Source: Paracoccus methylovorus
GTDB lineage: Bacteria; Pseudomonadota; Alphaproteobacteria; Rhodobacterales; Rhodobacteraceae
DNA length: 64,000 nt
Direction of reading: 5' to 3'
Assembly: GCF_016919705.1 (NCBI RefSeq)
Contig: NZ_CP070368.1
Span: 1 to 64,000 of the forward strand
Position 1 is the first letter of the stretch. Every line of letters starts with the position of its first letter. Below the pieces are notes generated by a model. It was not told the origin of the DNA. It worked only from the letters and a program-made list of their open reading frames with translations, and did no database searches. Below are positions 19,216 through 27,122 of the stretch, piece by piece. The position numbers and the translations under genes were made by a program.

Positions 19216-19294
19216 GGGGGGCGCTGCCCCCCCGTCCTGCATGCCCCGGGGGGGCTTGCAGGACGTCCCCCGGGGTATTTTCACAACGAAGAAG
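19216..19294 (+). repeat. 79-bp palindromic element, copy A
   Basis: The element begins on the base after the hslV stop. It has a G6-to-C7 palindrome (GGGGGGCGCTGCCCCCCC), an inner hairpin with 8-bp arms (GTCCTGCA/TGCAGGAC), a CCCCCGGGG palindrome and a 3' core GGGGTATTT-4 bases-AACGAAGAAG. An equally long copy lies inside the flavoprotein gene at 40029-40107, and the core alone recurs at 56788-56810. It could act as a transcript 3' end or stabiliser. Confidence 0.75.
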
Positions 19295-19396
19295 GCGAAG
19301 GGTGCGCGCGCGCCTTTGCGGTTGTCTGGGTTGGTCTTGGCCTTTGGAAAAATATTGGTTCCGGGGTGGTTTGTGGCCGCGGAGCCATGGGCTTGG

Positions 19397-19425
19397 TTGA
19401 AACGCCCCTCGCCCGCCTTTAAGTG
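19397..19425 (+). promoter_or_regulatory. Possible promoter of hslU
   Basis: TTGAAA and TAAGTG are 17 bases apart, about 27 bases before the hslU start. This would let hslU be transcribed apart from hslV, from which it is separated by 236 bp. Weak, by-eye evidence. Confidence 0.25.
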
Positions 19426-19451
19426 ATGCCGGAATGAGACAGGAGCCTTGA

Positions 19452-20756
19452 ATGTCCGACCTGACCCCGCGCGAAATCGTGTCCGAGCTGGATCGTTTTA
19501 TCATCGGGCAAAGGGACGCCAAGCGTGCCGTGTCCGTGGCGCTGCGCAACCGTTGGCGCCGCCGGCAGCTGGGCGACGATCTGCGCGATGAAGTTTATCC
19601 CAAGAACATCCTGATGATCGGCCCTACAGGAGTGGGCAAGACCGAAATCAGCCGACGTCTGGCAAAACTGGCCCGCGCGCCCTTTCTGAAGGTCGAGGCC
19701 ACCAAGTTCACCGAGGTCGGCTATGTCGGTCGTGATGTCGAACAGATCATCCGGGACCTGACAGATGCCGCGATCATCGAGACCCGCGAGCGGATGCGCG
19801 AGGAGGTCAAGGCCCGCGCCCACAAATCCGCCGAGGAGCGCGTGGTTGCCGCGCTGGCCGGCGAGAATGCCCGCGAGCAGACCCGTGACATGTTCCGCGA
19901 CAAGCTCAAGCGCGGCGAGTTGGACGACACCGTGATCGAGCTGGAAGTGCAGGACAACTCCAACCCCCTTGGCATGATGGAAATCCCCGGCCAGCCCGGC
20001 GCCATGGGTGGCATGATGGATCTGTCGGGGCTTATGAAGGCATTTGGCGGCCGCCGGGTGCGGCGCAAGGTCTCGGTCGCGGAAAGCTATGAGATGCTGA
20101 TCGCGGAAGAGGCCGACAAGCTTCTTGACGATGACGCCGTCAAGGCCGCCGCTCTGGAGGCGGTGCAGGAAAACGGCATCGTCTTTATCGACGAGATCGA
20201 CAAGGTGGCGGCGCGCACCGATGCCCGCGGCGGCGACGTCAGCCGCGAAGGGGTGCAGCGCGATTTGCTGCCGCTGATCGAGGGCACGACCGTTTCCACG
20301 AAATACGGGCCGGTGAAAACGGATCATATCCTGTTCATCGCCAGTGGCGCGTTCCATATCGCCAAACCCTCGGACCTGCTGCCCGAGCTTCAGGGCCGGC
20401 TGCCGATCCGGGTCGAGTTGCGCGCGTTGACCGAAGACGACTTCATCCGCATCCTGACCGAGACCGACAACGCCCTGACCCGGCAATATACCGCGCTGAT
20501 GGCGACCGAAGGCGTGACTGTCCAGTTTACCGAGGACGGGATCCGGGCGCTGGCGCGCATCGCGGCGGAGGTGAACGGTTCGGTCGAGAATATCGGCGCG
20601 CGGCGGCTTTATACCGTGATGGAGCGGGTGTTCGAGGAGCTTTCCTTTACCGCGCCCGACCGCTCGGGCGAGACGGTGGTGGTGGATGCCGCTTTCGTCG
20701 AGAAGCATCTGGGAGATCTTTCGCGTTCGACCGACCTGTCGCGCTATGTCCTGTAA
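19452..20756 (+). CDS. hslU: ATP-dependent protease ATPase subunit HslU
   Basis: This 434-residue AAA+ unfoldase feeds substrates to HslV. Walker A is [13 protein letters not shown], the pore loop region is [11 protein letters not shown], and Walker B is [15 protein letters not shown]. The I domain lies between. The C-terminus ends in LSRYVL, the tail that docks into HslV and activates it. A ribosome binding site (aggag) precedes the start. Confidence 0.96.
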   Translation: MSDLTPREIVSELDRFIIGQRDAKRAVSVALRNRWRRRQLGDDLRDEVYPKNILMIGPTGVGKTEISRRLAKLARAPFLKVEATKFTEVGYVGRDVEQIIRDLTDAAIIETRERMREEVKARAHKSAEERVVAALAGENAREQTRDMFRDKLKRGELDDTVIELEVQDNSNPLGMMEIPGQPGAMGGMMDLSGLMKAFGGRRVRRKVSVAESYEMLIAEEADKLLDDDAVKAAALEAVQENGIVFIDEIDKVAARTDARGGDVSREGVQRDLLPLIEGTTVSTKYGPVKTDHILFIASGAFHIAKPSDLLPELQGRLPIRVELRALTEDDFIRILTETDNALTRQYTALMATEGVTVQFTEDGIRALARIAAEVNGSVENIGARRLYTVMERVFEELSFTAPDRSGETVVVDAAFVEKHLGDLSRSTDLSRYVL

Positions 20757-20809
20757 GGAACCCTGGCGCTTGCCCGCCGTTGTCCCATAGCTCAAGGACG
20801 GGGACATAT

Positions 20810-20986
20810 ATGGGATATCTCTTTGGCATCATCATCTTCGCGCTGGATGTCTGGGCAATCGCCTCGATCATCAACACGAATGAAACGATGACCACCAAGC
20901 TGATGTGGATTGCGCTGGTGGTGATCCTGCCGGTCGTGGGGCTGATCATCTGGTGGTTCGCGGGGCCCAAGGCGAATTACGGCTAG
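20810..20986 (+). CDS. Small two-helix membrane protein (PLDc_N-like)
   Basis: A 58-residue protein with two membrane helices (LFGIIIFALDVWAIASII and LMWIALVVILPVVGLIIWW) separated by a short polar loop, ending in AGPKANYG. This two-helix layout with a W-hydrophobic second segment resembles the PLDc_N (phospholipase D N-terminal) domain found as a stand-alone protein in many bacteria. The role is unknown. It lies 53 bp after hslU and 60 bp before the lipoprotein gene. Confidence 0.65.
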   Translation: MGYLFGIIIFALDVWAIASIINTNETMTTKLMWIALVVILPVVGLIIWWFAGPKANYG

Positions 20987-21011
20987 GGGCTTTTCCGCCG
21001 CGCAAGGGAAT

Positions 21012-21051
21012 GGCATTGTCCCCCGCAAGTCATAAGGCGGGGGACAATGCC
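21012..21051 (+). promoter_or_regulatory. Perfect 15-bp hairpin enclosing a start codon
   Basis: Arms at 21012-21026 and 21037-21051 are exact reverse complements around a 10-base loop (aagtcataag). The ATG of the following lipoprotein gene (21047-21049) sits in the 3' arm, while the AAG of its AAGG ribosome-binding candidate is in the loop. No T-run follows, so a terminator is less likely than translational control. Confidence 0.7.
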
Positions 21052-22120
21052 GGGGCGGATCCTTGTTTCGCTATTTCTGTTGCTTGCGGCCTGCGCGCCG
21101 CGCGGCGAAATCACCATCGCCCCCGAGGCGGCGCGGGTGGGCCATGTCGAACGCATCTATGTCGCCACCAATCGCACCCCCGACGGCCGCCGGCAGGAGG
21201 GGGTGAGCTTTGGCCGGGTCGATGTTTCGATTCCGCCAGAGCGGAAGCCCGGCTCGATCACTTTTCCCAAAAAAGGGGCGAAGGCCGATCCGCAACGGGA
21301 CTTCCTGGTCTCGGAATATGCGCGCTTTGCCCGGCCCGCTGATCTTCGGGCCGATTTGCGTCACGCCATTGCTGCGCGCCCTGTGGGAGACCGCGATATC
21401 GTGCTGTTCGTGCATGGCTATAACAATACCTTTGCCGAGGGGCTGTATCGCTTTGCCCAGATCAAGCACGACCTGAGCCTGCCGGGCGTGCCGGTGCACT
21501 TCGCCTGGCCTTCGCGTGGCCAGCCGCTTGCCTATGCGGCGGATCGGGACAGCGTGCTGTTTTCACGCAACGGGCTTGAACGCAGCATCGAGATCGCCAC
21601 CGAGGCTAGCGGCGGCAAGGCGATTCTGGTCGCGCATTCCATGGGCGCGCTGCTGCTGATGGAGAGCCTGCGCCAGATGGCCATAGCCGGCAAGCACGAC
21701 ACATTGGACCGCATCGGCGGGGTGGTGCTGCTGTCGCCGGATATCGACGTGGATGTGTTTCGCACGCAAGCCCACGCCATCGGCAAGCTGCCGCAACCCT
21801 TTGTGATATTCACCTCGGGACGGGACCGGGCACTGAATCTGTCGGCGCTGATCGCAGCCGAGCCGGTGCGGCTGGGCAGTGTGACCGATGCCAATCTGGT
21901 GGCGGACCTGCCGGTGATGCTGGTCGATGTGGGGGCCTTTTCGACCGGGACCGGGCATTTCAACGTGGCGACCTCGCCCACGCTGTTGCGTATCCTGTCA
22001 CAGGCCCAGGAACTGAACAGCGTGTTTTCTTCGGACGTGGGGGGTGGGGTCGGCCCGCTGACGCGCGCGGCGCTTCATGCCGAGCGCGCGGCGCAGATCG
22101 TGATCTCGCCCGCGTTCTAG
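21047..22120 (+). CDS. Alpha/beta-hydrolase lipoprotein (DUF900 family)
   Basis: A 357-residue predicted lipoprotein: the signal peptide ends in the lipobox LAAC (Cys at residue 16), so it should be anchored to a membrane facing the periplasm. The hydrolase core shows VLFVHGYNN (oxyanion region) and VAHSMGAL (nucleophile elbow, catalytic Ser). LLSPDIDVD probably holds the acid and GHFN the His region. DUF900 hydrolases have no settled substrate. The start codon is inside a perfect 15-bp hairpin and no other start keeps the signal peptide. The end overlaps the convergent Smr gene by 4 bp at a shared CTAG. Confidence 0.85.
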   Translation: MPGRILVSLFLLLAACAPRGEITIAPEAARVGHVERIYVATNRTPDGRRQEGVSFGRVDVSIPPERKPGSITFPKKGAKADPQRDFLVSEYARFARPADLRADLRHAIAARPVGDRDIVLFVHGYNNTFAEGLYRFAQIKHDLSLPGVPVHFAWPSRGQPLAYAADRDSVLFSRNGLERSIEIATEASGGKAILVAHSMGALLLMESLRQMAIAGKHDTLDRIGGVVLLSPDIDVDVFRTQAHAIGKLPQPFVIFTSGRDRALNLSALIAAEPVRLGSVTDANLVADLPVMLVDVGAFSTGTGHFNVATSPTLLRILSQAQELNSVFSSDVGGGVGPLTRAALHAERAAQIVISPAF

Positions 22121-22716
22121 CGGCGCAGATAGACGTAATACGCGCCCTCGCCGCCATGACGGCGATGCGCCGGGCGCACTTGCAGGACGGCAGCACTCAG
22201 CGGCGGCATGTGCAGCCAATGCGGCACGTTGTGCCGCAGGGCGCCGGGGCGCACCGGAAGCGGCGTTTCGGGGCCGCCCTCGCGTCCCTTGCCGGTGATG
22301 ACCAGCACCAGCCGCCGCCCCTCGGCCTTGGATTGCAGGATGAAACGGGTCAGCACCGGCTGTGCTGTGGCCAGCGTCATACCGTGCAGGTCGATCCGCG
22401 CCTCGGGGGCCAGCTTGCCGCGGGCCATCTGGCGATGGGTCTTGTGATCCATGCGCAGCGGCTGAAGATGCAGCGCCTCTCGTGGGGCCGGTGACAGATC
22501 GAACCGGGTCGAGCCGCTGCCAGACGAGGACCCCGGCCGCAAGCCAGAAGGCGGCAGCAGCGGCGCCGGATCCGGTGCGACCGGCGGTTTTTTCAGGGGT
22601 TGGGGTGCCGGGGGCGGCTCGGCCTGTTTGCGCGACGGATGCAGCGGCACGGCTGTTGCAGCGATGCGGGACCACAGGGCCTTGTCCTCGGCCGAAAGTC
22701 CCCGTCGTCGCGCCAT
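22117..22716 (-). CDS. Smr/MutS2-type domain protein
   Basis: The 199-residue protein has a proline-rich, disordered N-terminal half and a C-terminal Smr domain. The Smr part begins at RIDLHGMTLATAQ (the DLHG signature), continues VLVITGKGREGG (the GKG motif) and ends RRHGGEGAYYVYLRR. Smr domains are nickases or RNA endonucleases; the physiological target here is unknown. It lies 3 bp after the TimA-like gene in one minus-strand unit. From memory of related genomes a lytic transglycosylase gene (mltA) usually sits between these two, and it is absent here. Confidence 0.87.
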   Translation of the reverse strand: MARRRGLSAEDKALWSRIAATAVPLHPSRKQAEPPPAPQPLKKPPVAPDPAPLLPPSGLRPGSSSGSGSTRFDLSPAPREALHLQPLRMDHKTHRQMARGKLAPEARIDLHGMTLATAQPVLTRFILQSKAEGRRLVLVITGKGREGGPETPLPVRPGALRHNVPHWLHMPPLSAAVLQVRPAHRRHGGEGAYYVYLRR

Positions 22717-22719
22717 GGT

Positions 22720-23376
22720 TCAGGCCGTGGCGACAAGCTGCCAGTTCGGGTCGTCCTGACCCATGCGGCGGGCAAAGGTCCAGGTATCGCGCTGCTTGCG
22801 CGCGGCTTTGGGATCGCCCTCGACCACGTTGCCCTGCGCGTCGCGGGTGGCGACGATCATTTCGCCCAGGAAGCGGACGGAAAGTTCGGCCATGCCGGTG
22901 GACGGGGTGAACCCGGCCTCGGCCAGCGCGGTTTCGCGGGTGCCAAGAAACTGTGCCTGGGTGGTCAGCCCGCGCGCCTTTCGATCCTCGATCACGAATT
23001 CGAAGGCTTCGGCGACCTGCGGGGCCAGAAAGCTGCGCACTTCGGACAGATCGCCGCGTTCAAAGGCCATCAGAATCATCTCATAGGCGGATTTGGCGCC
23101 TGACAGGAACGGACCTACGGCAAAATCGGGATCGACCCGCTTCATCTCGGCCAAGGCCTTGGCCGCGGGGCTGCCCGGCGGCGCATGGTCGGCGATGTCG
23201 CTGTCGACCGCCTCGGCCGTGCCGTCGATCACGTCGAAGCGGCGGCGCTGAGGCGGTTCTTCCGGGACGCGCGGCGCCTCGAATCCGTCACGGGTACCAA
23301 GAACGCCGCGCAGACGCAGGATCAGGAACACGGCGATCGCCGCGAGGACGATCAATTGCAGCAGGGGGTTCGACAT
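22720..23376 (-). CDS. timA: Tim44/TimA domain membrane-anchored protein
   Basis: This 218-residue protein has one N-terminal membrane segment (LLQLIVLAAIAVFLILRLRGVLG), a charged linker, and a C-terminal Tim44-like domain from about residue 80 (FLSGAKSAYEMILMAFERGD, then SVRFLGEMIVATRDA). Alphaproteobacterial TimA is an inner-membrane adaptor related to mitochondrial Tim44; its client pathway is not well defined. It is divergent from fxsA and upstream of Smr. The ATG at 23376 is favoured because the membrane anchor follows directly. Confidence 0.85.
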   Translation of the reverse strand: MSNPLLQLIVLAAIAVFLILRLRGVLGTRDGFEAPRVPEEPPQRRRFDVIDGTAEAVDSDIADHAPPGSPAAKALAEMKRVDPDFAVGPFLSGAKSAYEMILMAFERGDLSEVRSFLAPQVAEAFEFVIEDRKARGLTTQAQFLGTRETALAEAGFTPSTGMAELSVRFLGEMIVATRDAQGNVVEGDPKAARKQRDTWTFARRMGQDDPNWQLVATA

Positions 23377-23487
23377 CAACGGACCTAACGAGCTTTGTAA
23401 CGGCGCTTTCACATGCTTATGTAGGGTGAGGACCGGCCCAAGTCCAGTTTGGTGCCGGAAATAGAAGTGCCGGAGGAAAAAGGCGTT

Positions 23488-24054
23488 ATGTGGCTGCTGT
23501 TGCCCTTTGTGATCTTGCCGATTGTCGAGATTGCGCTGTTCATCCAGGTGGGGGGCGCAATCGGCGTCCTGCCCACGATTGCACTGGTTCTGGCCTCGGC
23601 CGTGGCGGGTGTGGCGGTCATGCGCCATCAGGGCGCAAGGGCGGCGTTGGACATACAGCGCGCCATGCAGGAATTCCGCGACCCCGGCCGGCCGATGGCG
23701 CATGGCGCGCTGGTCATGATCGCCGGTGTGCTGATGGTGGTGCCGGGCCTGTTCACCAGCACGTTGGGGGGTTTGCTGCTGATTCCGGCGGTGCGCAGCC
23801 TGATCCTGCGCCAGATGGTGTCGCGCAGTGCTGTCCGGGGCAGCACATTCAGCTATCGCCAGAACTATGGAGCCGAGGGTGATTTCGGCGCGGATCCTGC
23901 CGGTTTCCGCCGGGGGCCCGGCTGGCGCGACGACGGTGTGATCGACGGCGAATATTCGGTGCAGGACGATCCGCCCGGCCCCGTACGGGAAGGGCTGACC
24001 GACCAAAGCGACCCCTCGTCGCGTCGAGGCGGCTCGGGCTGGACCCGGCATTGA
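23488..24054 (+). CDS. fxsA: FxsA family membrane protein
   Basis: A 188-residue inner-membrane protein. WLLLPFVILPIVEIALFIQVGGAIG and the adjoining hydrophobic stretches give about three to four helices in the first 110 residues. The short LMVVPGLFTSTLGGLLLIPAVR is the FxsA signature, and the C-terminal tail is polar. E. coli FxsA relieves F-plasmid exclusion of phage T7; its normal role is unknown. The ATG at 23488 follows ggaggaaaa. It is divergent from the TimA-like gene and next to secB, a common alphaproteobacterial arrangement. Confidence 0.85.
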   Translation: MWLLLPFVILPIVEIALFIQVGGAIGVLPTIALVLASAVAGVAVMRHQGARAALDIQRAMQEFRDPGRPMAHGALVMIAGVLMVVPGLFTSTLGGLLLIPAVRSLILRQMVSRSAVRGSTFSYRQNYGAEGDFGADPAGFRRGPGWRDDGVIDGEYSVQDDPPGPVREGLTDQSDPSSRRGGSGWTRH

Positions 24055-24103
24055 GCGCCGGGCTGCGGGGTGCTAGAAACCGCTCAGATCCGAGGAGAAT
24101 TCC

Positions 24104-24640
24104 ATGAGCGACGACAACAACAACAGCGGCACCGCCGCGCCCGAAGCCCAGAATGTCGGGCAAAATCCGGGACAGCAGGCCGTTCGGTTGCAAATCCTGA
24201 CGCAATATATCCGCGACCTGTCCTTTGAGAATGCGGTGGCGCAAAAGGGCCTGCCGTCGGGGGATGTTCAGCCCGAGATCAGCGTGCAGGTCAGCCTTGA
24301 TGCCCGCAAGCGTCCGGCCGATCACCAGTACGAGGTGATCAGCAAGTTCCGCGTACAGTCGTCGAACGCCAGCGATAAATCGCCGCTTTTCCTGTGTGAG
24401 CTGGATTATGGCGGTATTTTCCATGTGGAAGGCGTGCCCGAAGACCAGTTGCACCCCTTTCTGATGATCGAATGCCCGCGCATGATGTTCCCCTTTGTGC
24501 GGCGCATCGTCTCGGACATGACGCGCGATGGTGGCTTCCCGCCTTTCAATATGGATCCGGTGGATTTCGTGGCGCTTTACCGGCAAGAGATCGCGCGGCG
24601 CGCGCAAGCCGAGCGTCCCGCCGATCAGCCGCTGTCCTAA
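24104..24640 (+). CDS. secB: Protein-export chaperone SecB
   Basis: The 178-residue SecB holds preproteins unfolded and hands them to SecA. The core runs from ILTQYIRDLSFENA to LFLCELDYGGIFHVEG and ECPRMMFPFVRRIVSDMTRDGGFPP, all conserved. An N-terminal Asn/Gly/Gln-rich stretch of about 25 residues and a polar tail extend it beyond E. coli SecB (155 residues), as is usual in alphaproteobacteria. A ribosome binding site (gaggaga) precedes the ATG and a terminator follows. Confidence 0.96.
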   Translation: MSDDNNNSGTAAPEAQNVGQNPGQQAVRLQILTQYIRDLSFENAVAQKGLPSGDVQPEISVQVSLDARKRPADHQYEVISKFRVQSSNASDKSPLFLCELDYGGIFHVEGVPEDQLHPFLMIECPRMMFPFVRRIVSDMTRDGGFPPFNMDPVDFVALYRQEIARRAQAERPADQPLS

Positions 24641-24672
24641 GTAATCACTTTTCCGTGAAAATGGTCCATTCA

Positions 24673-24704
24673 GGTCCGCGGTCACCAGCCGCGGGCCTTT
24701 GTTC
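24673..24704 (+). terminator. Rho-independent terminator after secB
   Basis: A 9-bp stem (GGTCCGCGG / CCGCGGGCC, one G-U pair) with a 7-base loop is followed by TTTGTTC, 32 bases after the secB stop. Confidence 0.6.
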
Positions 24705-24783
24705 ATGCGCAGCGTCGCTGGCTGCAATGCTGGTGCGGACTGTGCAATAGGGCTAGTTTCGCACCGCAAAGACGGAGATCGGT

Positions 24784-25392
24784 ATGGCAAAAGGCGCAAA
24801 ACGGGCCTGGCAGAGGATGCTGTCGGGGCGCAGGCTGGATCTTCTGGACCCGACGCCCATGGATATCGAGATCGGCGACATCGCGCATGGTCTGGCGTTC
24901 GTCGCCCGCTGGAACGGTCAGACCCGTGGCGACTGGGCCTATACCGTGGCCGAACATTCGCTGCTGGTCGAGCAGATCCATGCCCGCAGCAACCCTGATT
25001 GCGAGCCGCGCTGGCGGCTGGCGGCGCTGCTGCACGACGCACCTGAATATGTGATCGGGGACATGATTTCTCCGGTCAAGGCCGCGCTGGGTCGGGAGTA
25101 CGGAGAGATGGACGCCCGGCTGACCGCGGCAATCCATCGCCGTTTCGGTCTGCCGGCGCAATTGCCCGCAGCGGTGAAGCGGGCGATCAAACGGGCCGAC
25201 CGCATGTCGGCCTGGCTGGAAGCCATTCAGATCGCGGGATTTTCCAAGGCCGAGGCGGATCGCCTGTTTCCCGCCCCCCGGCCTGAATTATTACAGGGGC
25301 TGGAAATACGACTGTGCCCGCCCCTTGAAACCCGCAACGCTTTTTTATTGCGCTTTTCTCAGCTTATTGCGGAGATCGACGCAAAGGCGTGA
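24784..25392 (+). CDS. HD-domain hydrolase, YfbR-like phosphohydrolase
   Basis: This 202-residue protein shows the HD-superfamily metal site: VAEHSLLVEQI (first His), ALLHDAPEYVIGD (the HD pair) and KRADRMSAWLEA (final Asp). This matches YfbR-type 5'-deoxynucleotidases and related HD phosphohydrolases. The substrate is probably a nucleotide but is not proved by the sequence. The gene stands alone after the secB terminator and converges with hvrA across a shared hairpin. Confidence 0.82.
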   Translation: MAKGAKRAWQRMLSGRRLDLLDPTPMDIEIGDIAHGLAFVARWNGQTRGDWAYTVAEHSLLVEQIHARSNPDCEPRWRLAALLHDAPEYVIGDMISPVKAALGREYGEMDARLTAAIHRRFGLPAQLPAAVKRAIKRADRMSAWLEAIQIAGFSKAEADRLFPAPRPELLQGLEIRLCPPLETRNAFLLRFSQLIAEIDAKA

Positions 25393-25402
25393 TCCCGGAA
25401 AA

Positions 25403-25423
25403 CCCCGCATCCTGGATGCGGGG
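25403..25423. terminator. Shared bidirectional terminator (HD hydrolase / hvrA)
   Basis: A perfect 8-bp stem (CCCCGCAT / ATGCGGGG, 5-base loop) lies between convergent stops at 25392 and 25431. On the minus strand it is followed by TTTTCC, so it should end the hvrA transcript best. Confidence 0.65.
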
Positions 25424-25430
25424 AGCCGGA

Positions 25431-25739
25431 TCAGATTTCCATCGCTTCCAGTTTTTTGCCGGAATCCAGCGCCTCTTGCACCCAGCGTGGTTTGCGGCCG
25501 CGTCCAGTCCAGGTTTGCGACGGATCGGCAGGATTTGCGTATTTGGGCGCCACCTTGCCACGCGCCTGCTTGGAGACGGTCAGATCGGTAAGATTAAAGC
25601 CATATTCACGCGCCGCGCTTTCGGCGGCCGCCAGGGCTTCACGCTTGCGGCGATCTTCGAAGGTGGAAATCGCGCGATCGAGCTTGTTACGCAGATCCCG
25701 AAGTTCCCGCAAGGACATTGCGTCCAATTCGATGCTCAT
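25431..25739 (-). CDS. hvrA: H-NS family DNA-binding protein (HvrA-like)
   Basis: A 102-residue H-NS-like nucleoid protein. The N-terminal half is a coiled-coil oligomerisation region (LRELRDLRNKLDRAIS and the following charged stretch). The C-terminal KYANPADPSQTWTGRGRKPRW is the AT-hook-like DNA-binding core. HvrA in Rhodobacter capsulatus is encoded beside regA and tunes light-dependent and nitrogen-fixation genes; no photosynthesis gene is seen here, so the targets differ. A good site (AAGGATAATGAT) precedes the ATG, and the unusually AT-rich upstream DNA (about 25750-25815), containing an inverted TTGCA/TGCAA pair, suits self-binding and autoregulation. Confidence 0.85.
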   Translation of the reverse strand: MSIELDAMSLRELRDLRNKLDRAISTFEDRRKREALAAAESAAREYGFNLTDLTVSKQARGKVAPKYANPADPSQTWTGRGRKPRWVQEALDSGKKLEAMEI

Positions 25740-25821
25740 ATCATTATCCTTGGTTTTGGCAGCATGCGCTCTCAATATTTGCATTTCAAAGTGAATTGCA
25801 ATCTTTTTGAGAACTGAATTA

Positions 25822-26370
25822 TTAACGCGGGCTGCGTTTGGCCAGGATCCGCTGAAGAGTACGCCGGTGCATATGCAGACGCCGTGCCGTTTCGCTGACA
25901 TTGCGGTCGCATTGCTCATAAACGCGCTGGATATGTTCCCACCGCACGCGGTCCGCCGACATCGGCGTTTCAGGCGCCGGCGGCAAACTATCGCCTTGTG
26001 CCAGCAATGCGCGCGTCACGTCGTCGGCATCAGCCGGTTTCGACAGATAATCCGTCGCCCCCATCTTGACCGCTGCAACCGCCGTTGCGATGGCGCCATA
26101 ACCAGTCAACACGACGATCTTGGTATCTTCGCGCGCTTCCCGCAGGGCATCGACCACATCAAGCCCATTCCCATCCTCAAGCCGCAGATCGACCACTGCA
26201 TAGGCAGGTTTATGTTCGGCCACAGCAATGCGGGCTTCGGCAACCGAGGCGGCGCGAATGACGGTAAACCCGCGTTTTTCCATTGCACGGGCCAGACGGT
26301 TCAGAAAAATCTCGTCATCGTCGACCAACAGAAGGCTGGAGTCGGGGCCGATTTGGTAATCCTCTGACAT
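25822..26370 (-). CDS. regA: Redox response regulator RegA/PrrA/ActR
   Basis: The 182-residue regulator has a receiver domain with the acidic pocket VDDDE (17-20), phosphorylation site Asp61 (AVVDLRLEDGNGL), a conserved Thr in VLTGYG and Lys in YLSKP. A short proline linker leads to a Fis-type helix-turn-helix (NVSETARRLHMHRRTLQRIL) at the C-terminus. RegA is the partner of RegB and controls respiration, CO2 and nitrogen metabolism by redox state. It is co-oriented with senC upstream and hvrA downstream. Confidence 0.95.
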   Translation of the reverse strand: MSEDYQIGPDSSLLLVDDDEIFLNRLARAMEKRGFTVIRAASVAEARIAVAEHKPAYAVVDLRLEDGNGLDVVDALREAREDTKIVVLTGYGAIATAVAAVKMGATDYLSKPADADDVTRALLAQGDSLPPAPETPMSADRVRWEHIQRVYEQCDRNVSETARRLHMHRRTLQRILAKRSPR

Positions 26371-26424
26371 ATTTCCCCTTGCCCTTGAAAGTTCACAGTT
26401 GAGTAGAGTGTTTTTCCCATACGG

Positions 26425-27066
26425 TCAAACCCCCGTTCCTGACGCAACGTCAATGAAACAGGCGGCCCTTTCTGACAGTTCCTGAGCGGAAAGGTCGCGA
26501 CCAAAAAGTTCGACAGTGCCGGTTCCGGGAATCACAAGGTAGGTATTGGTCATATGATCGACCAGATAGTTTTCGGGGTCTTCCTGATCATTTACCTTGT
26601 AATAGTTACGCCAAGCTTTAGAGACCGCATCGATTTCCGCCATGGTGCCGGTCAATCCTATCATACGTTCGTGCATGGCCTGGGTAAAATCGTGCAGCAC
26701 CTCTGGCGTGTCTCGTTTTGGGTCGACCGAAATGAAGACTGGCGTGACCTGCATCCCCCGCTCTTCCAGCATTGCGACGGCTTCGGCATTACGGGCATTG
26801 TCGAGCGGGCAGACGTCGGGGCAATAGGTATAGCCGAAATAAAGCAGTGTCGGACCTGCCAGCACTTCTTGGTCATTGACCCGTCGTCCATTCTGGTCCG
26901 TCAATTCAAAGGATGCGCCCAGACTGTCCAGTCCGATTTGCACCCCTCCGACGCGGCAGGGGGCGAATGGATCGGCCTCGCCGCGCGACAGCCACAGCCC
27001 GCCGCCCACCAGAACCAGCATCGCAGCCAGGCTACCGAGGATCAGGACCGTTCTGTCTTTGCCCAT
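26425..27066 (-). CDS. senC: SCO/SenC family copper chaperone for cytochrome oxidase
   Basis: A 213-residue membrane-anchored thioredoxin-fold protein (anchor about residues 5-25, VLILGSLAAMLVLVGGGLWL). The copper site is CPDVCP plus a His in VDHMTNTYLV. SCO proteins deliver copper to the CuA centre of oxidases, and SenC/PrrC also influences RegB signalling. GGAG lies 9 bases upstream of the ATG at 27066; another ATG three codons earlier has no room for a ribosome site. It is divergent from regB, with 56 bp between them for both promoters. Confidence 0.92.
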   Translation of the reverse strand: MGKDRTVLILGSLAAMLVLVGGGLWLSRGEADPFAPCRVGGVQIGLDSLGASFELTDQNGRRVNDQEVLAGPTLLYFGYTYCPDVCPLDNARNAEAVAMLEERGMQVTPVFISVDPKRDTPEVLHDFTQAMHERMIGLTGTMAEIDAVSKAWRNYYKVNDQEDPENYLVDHMTNTYLVIPGTGTVELFGRDLSAQELSERAACFIDVASGTGV

Positions 27067-27122
27067 CAGGAACATCTCCGTCCACTTGGACGCATTGATC
27101 GCCCATCCAGCCATGGGTATCA

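Noticed and set aside
19241..19426. Possible small protein between hslV and hslU
   Set aside because: It runs through the palindromic element and shows no conserved pattern; the element explains the sequence better.
22117..22120. Four-base overlap of convergent stops as a special signal
   Set aside because: CTAG is self-complementary and gives TAG on both strands; a simple tail-to-tail overlap is enough.
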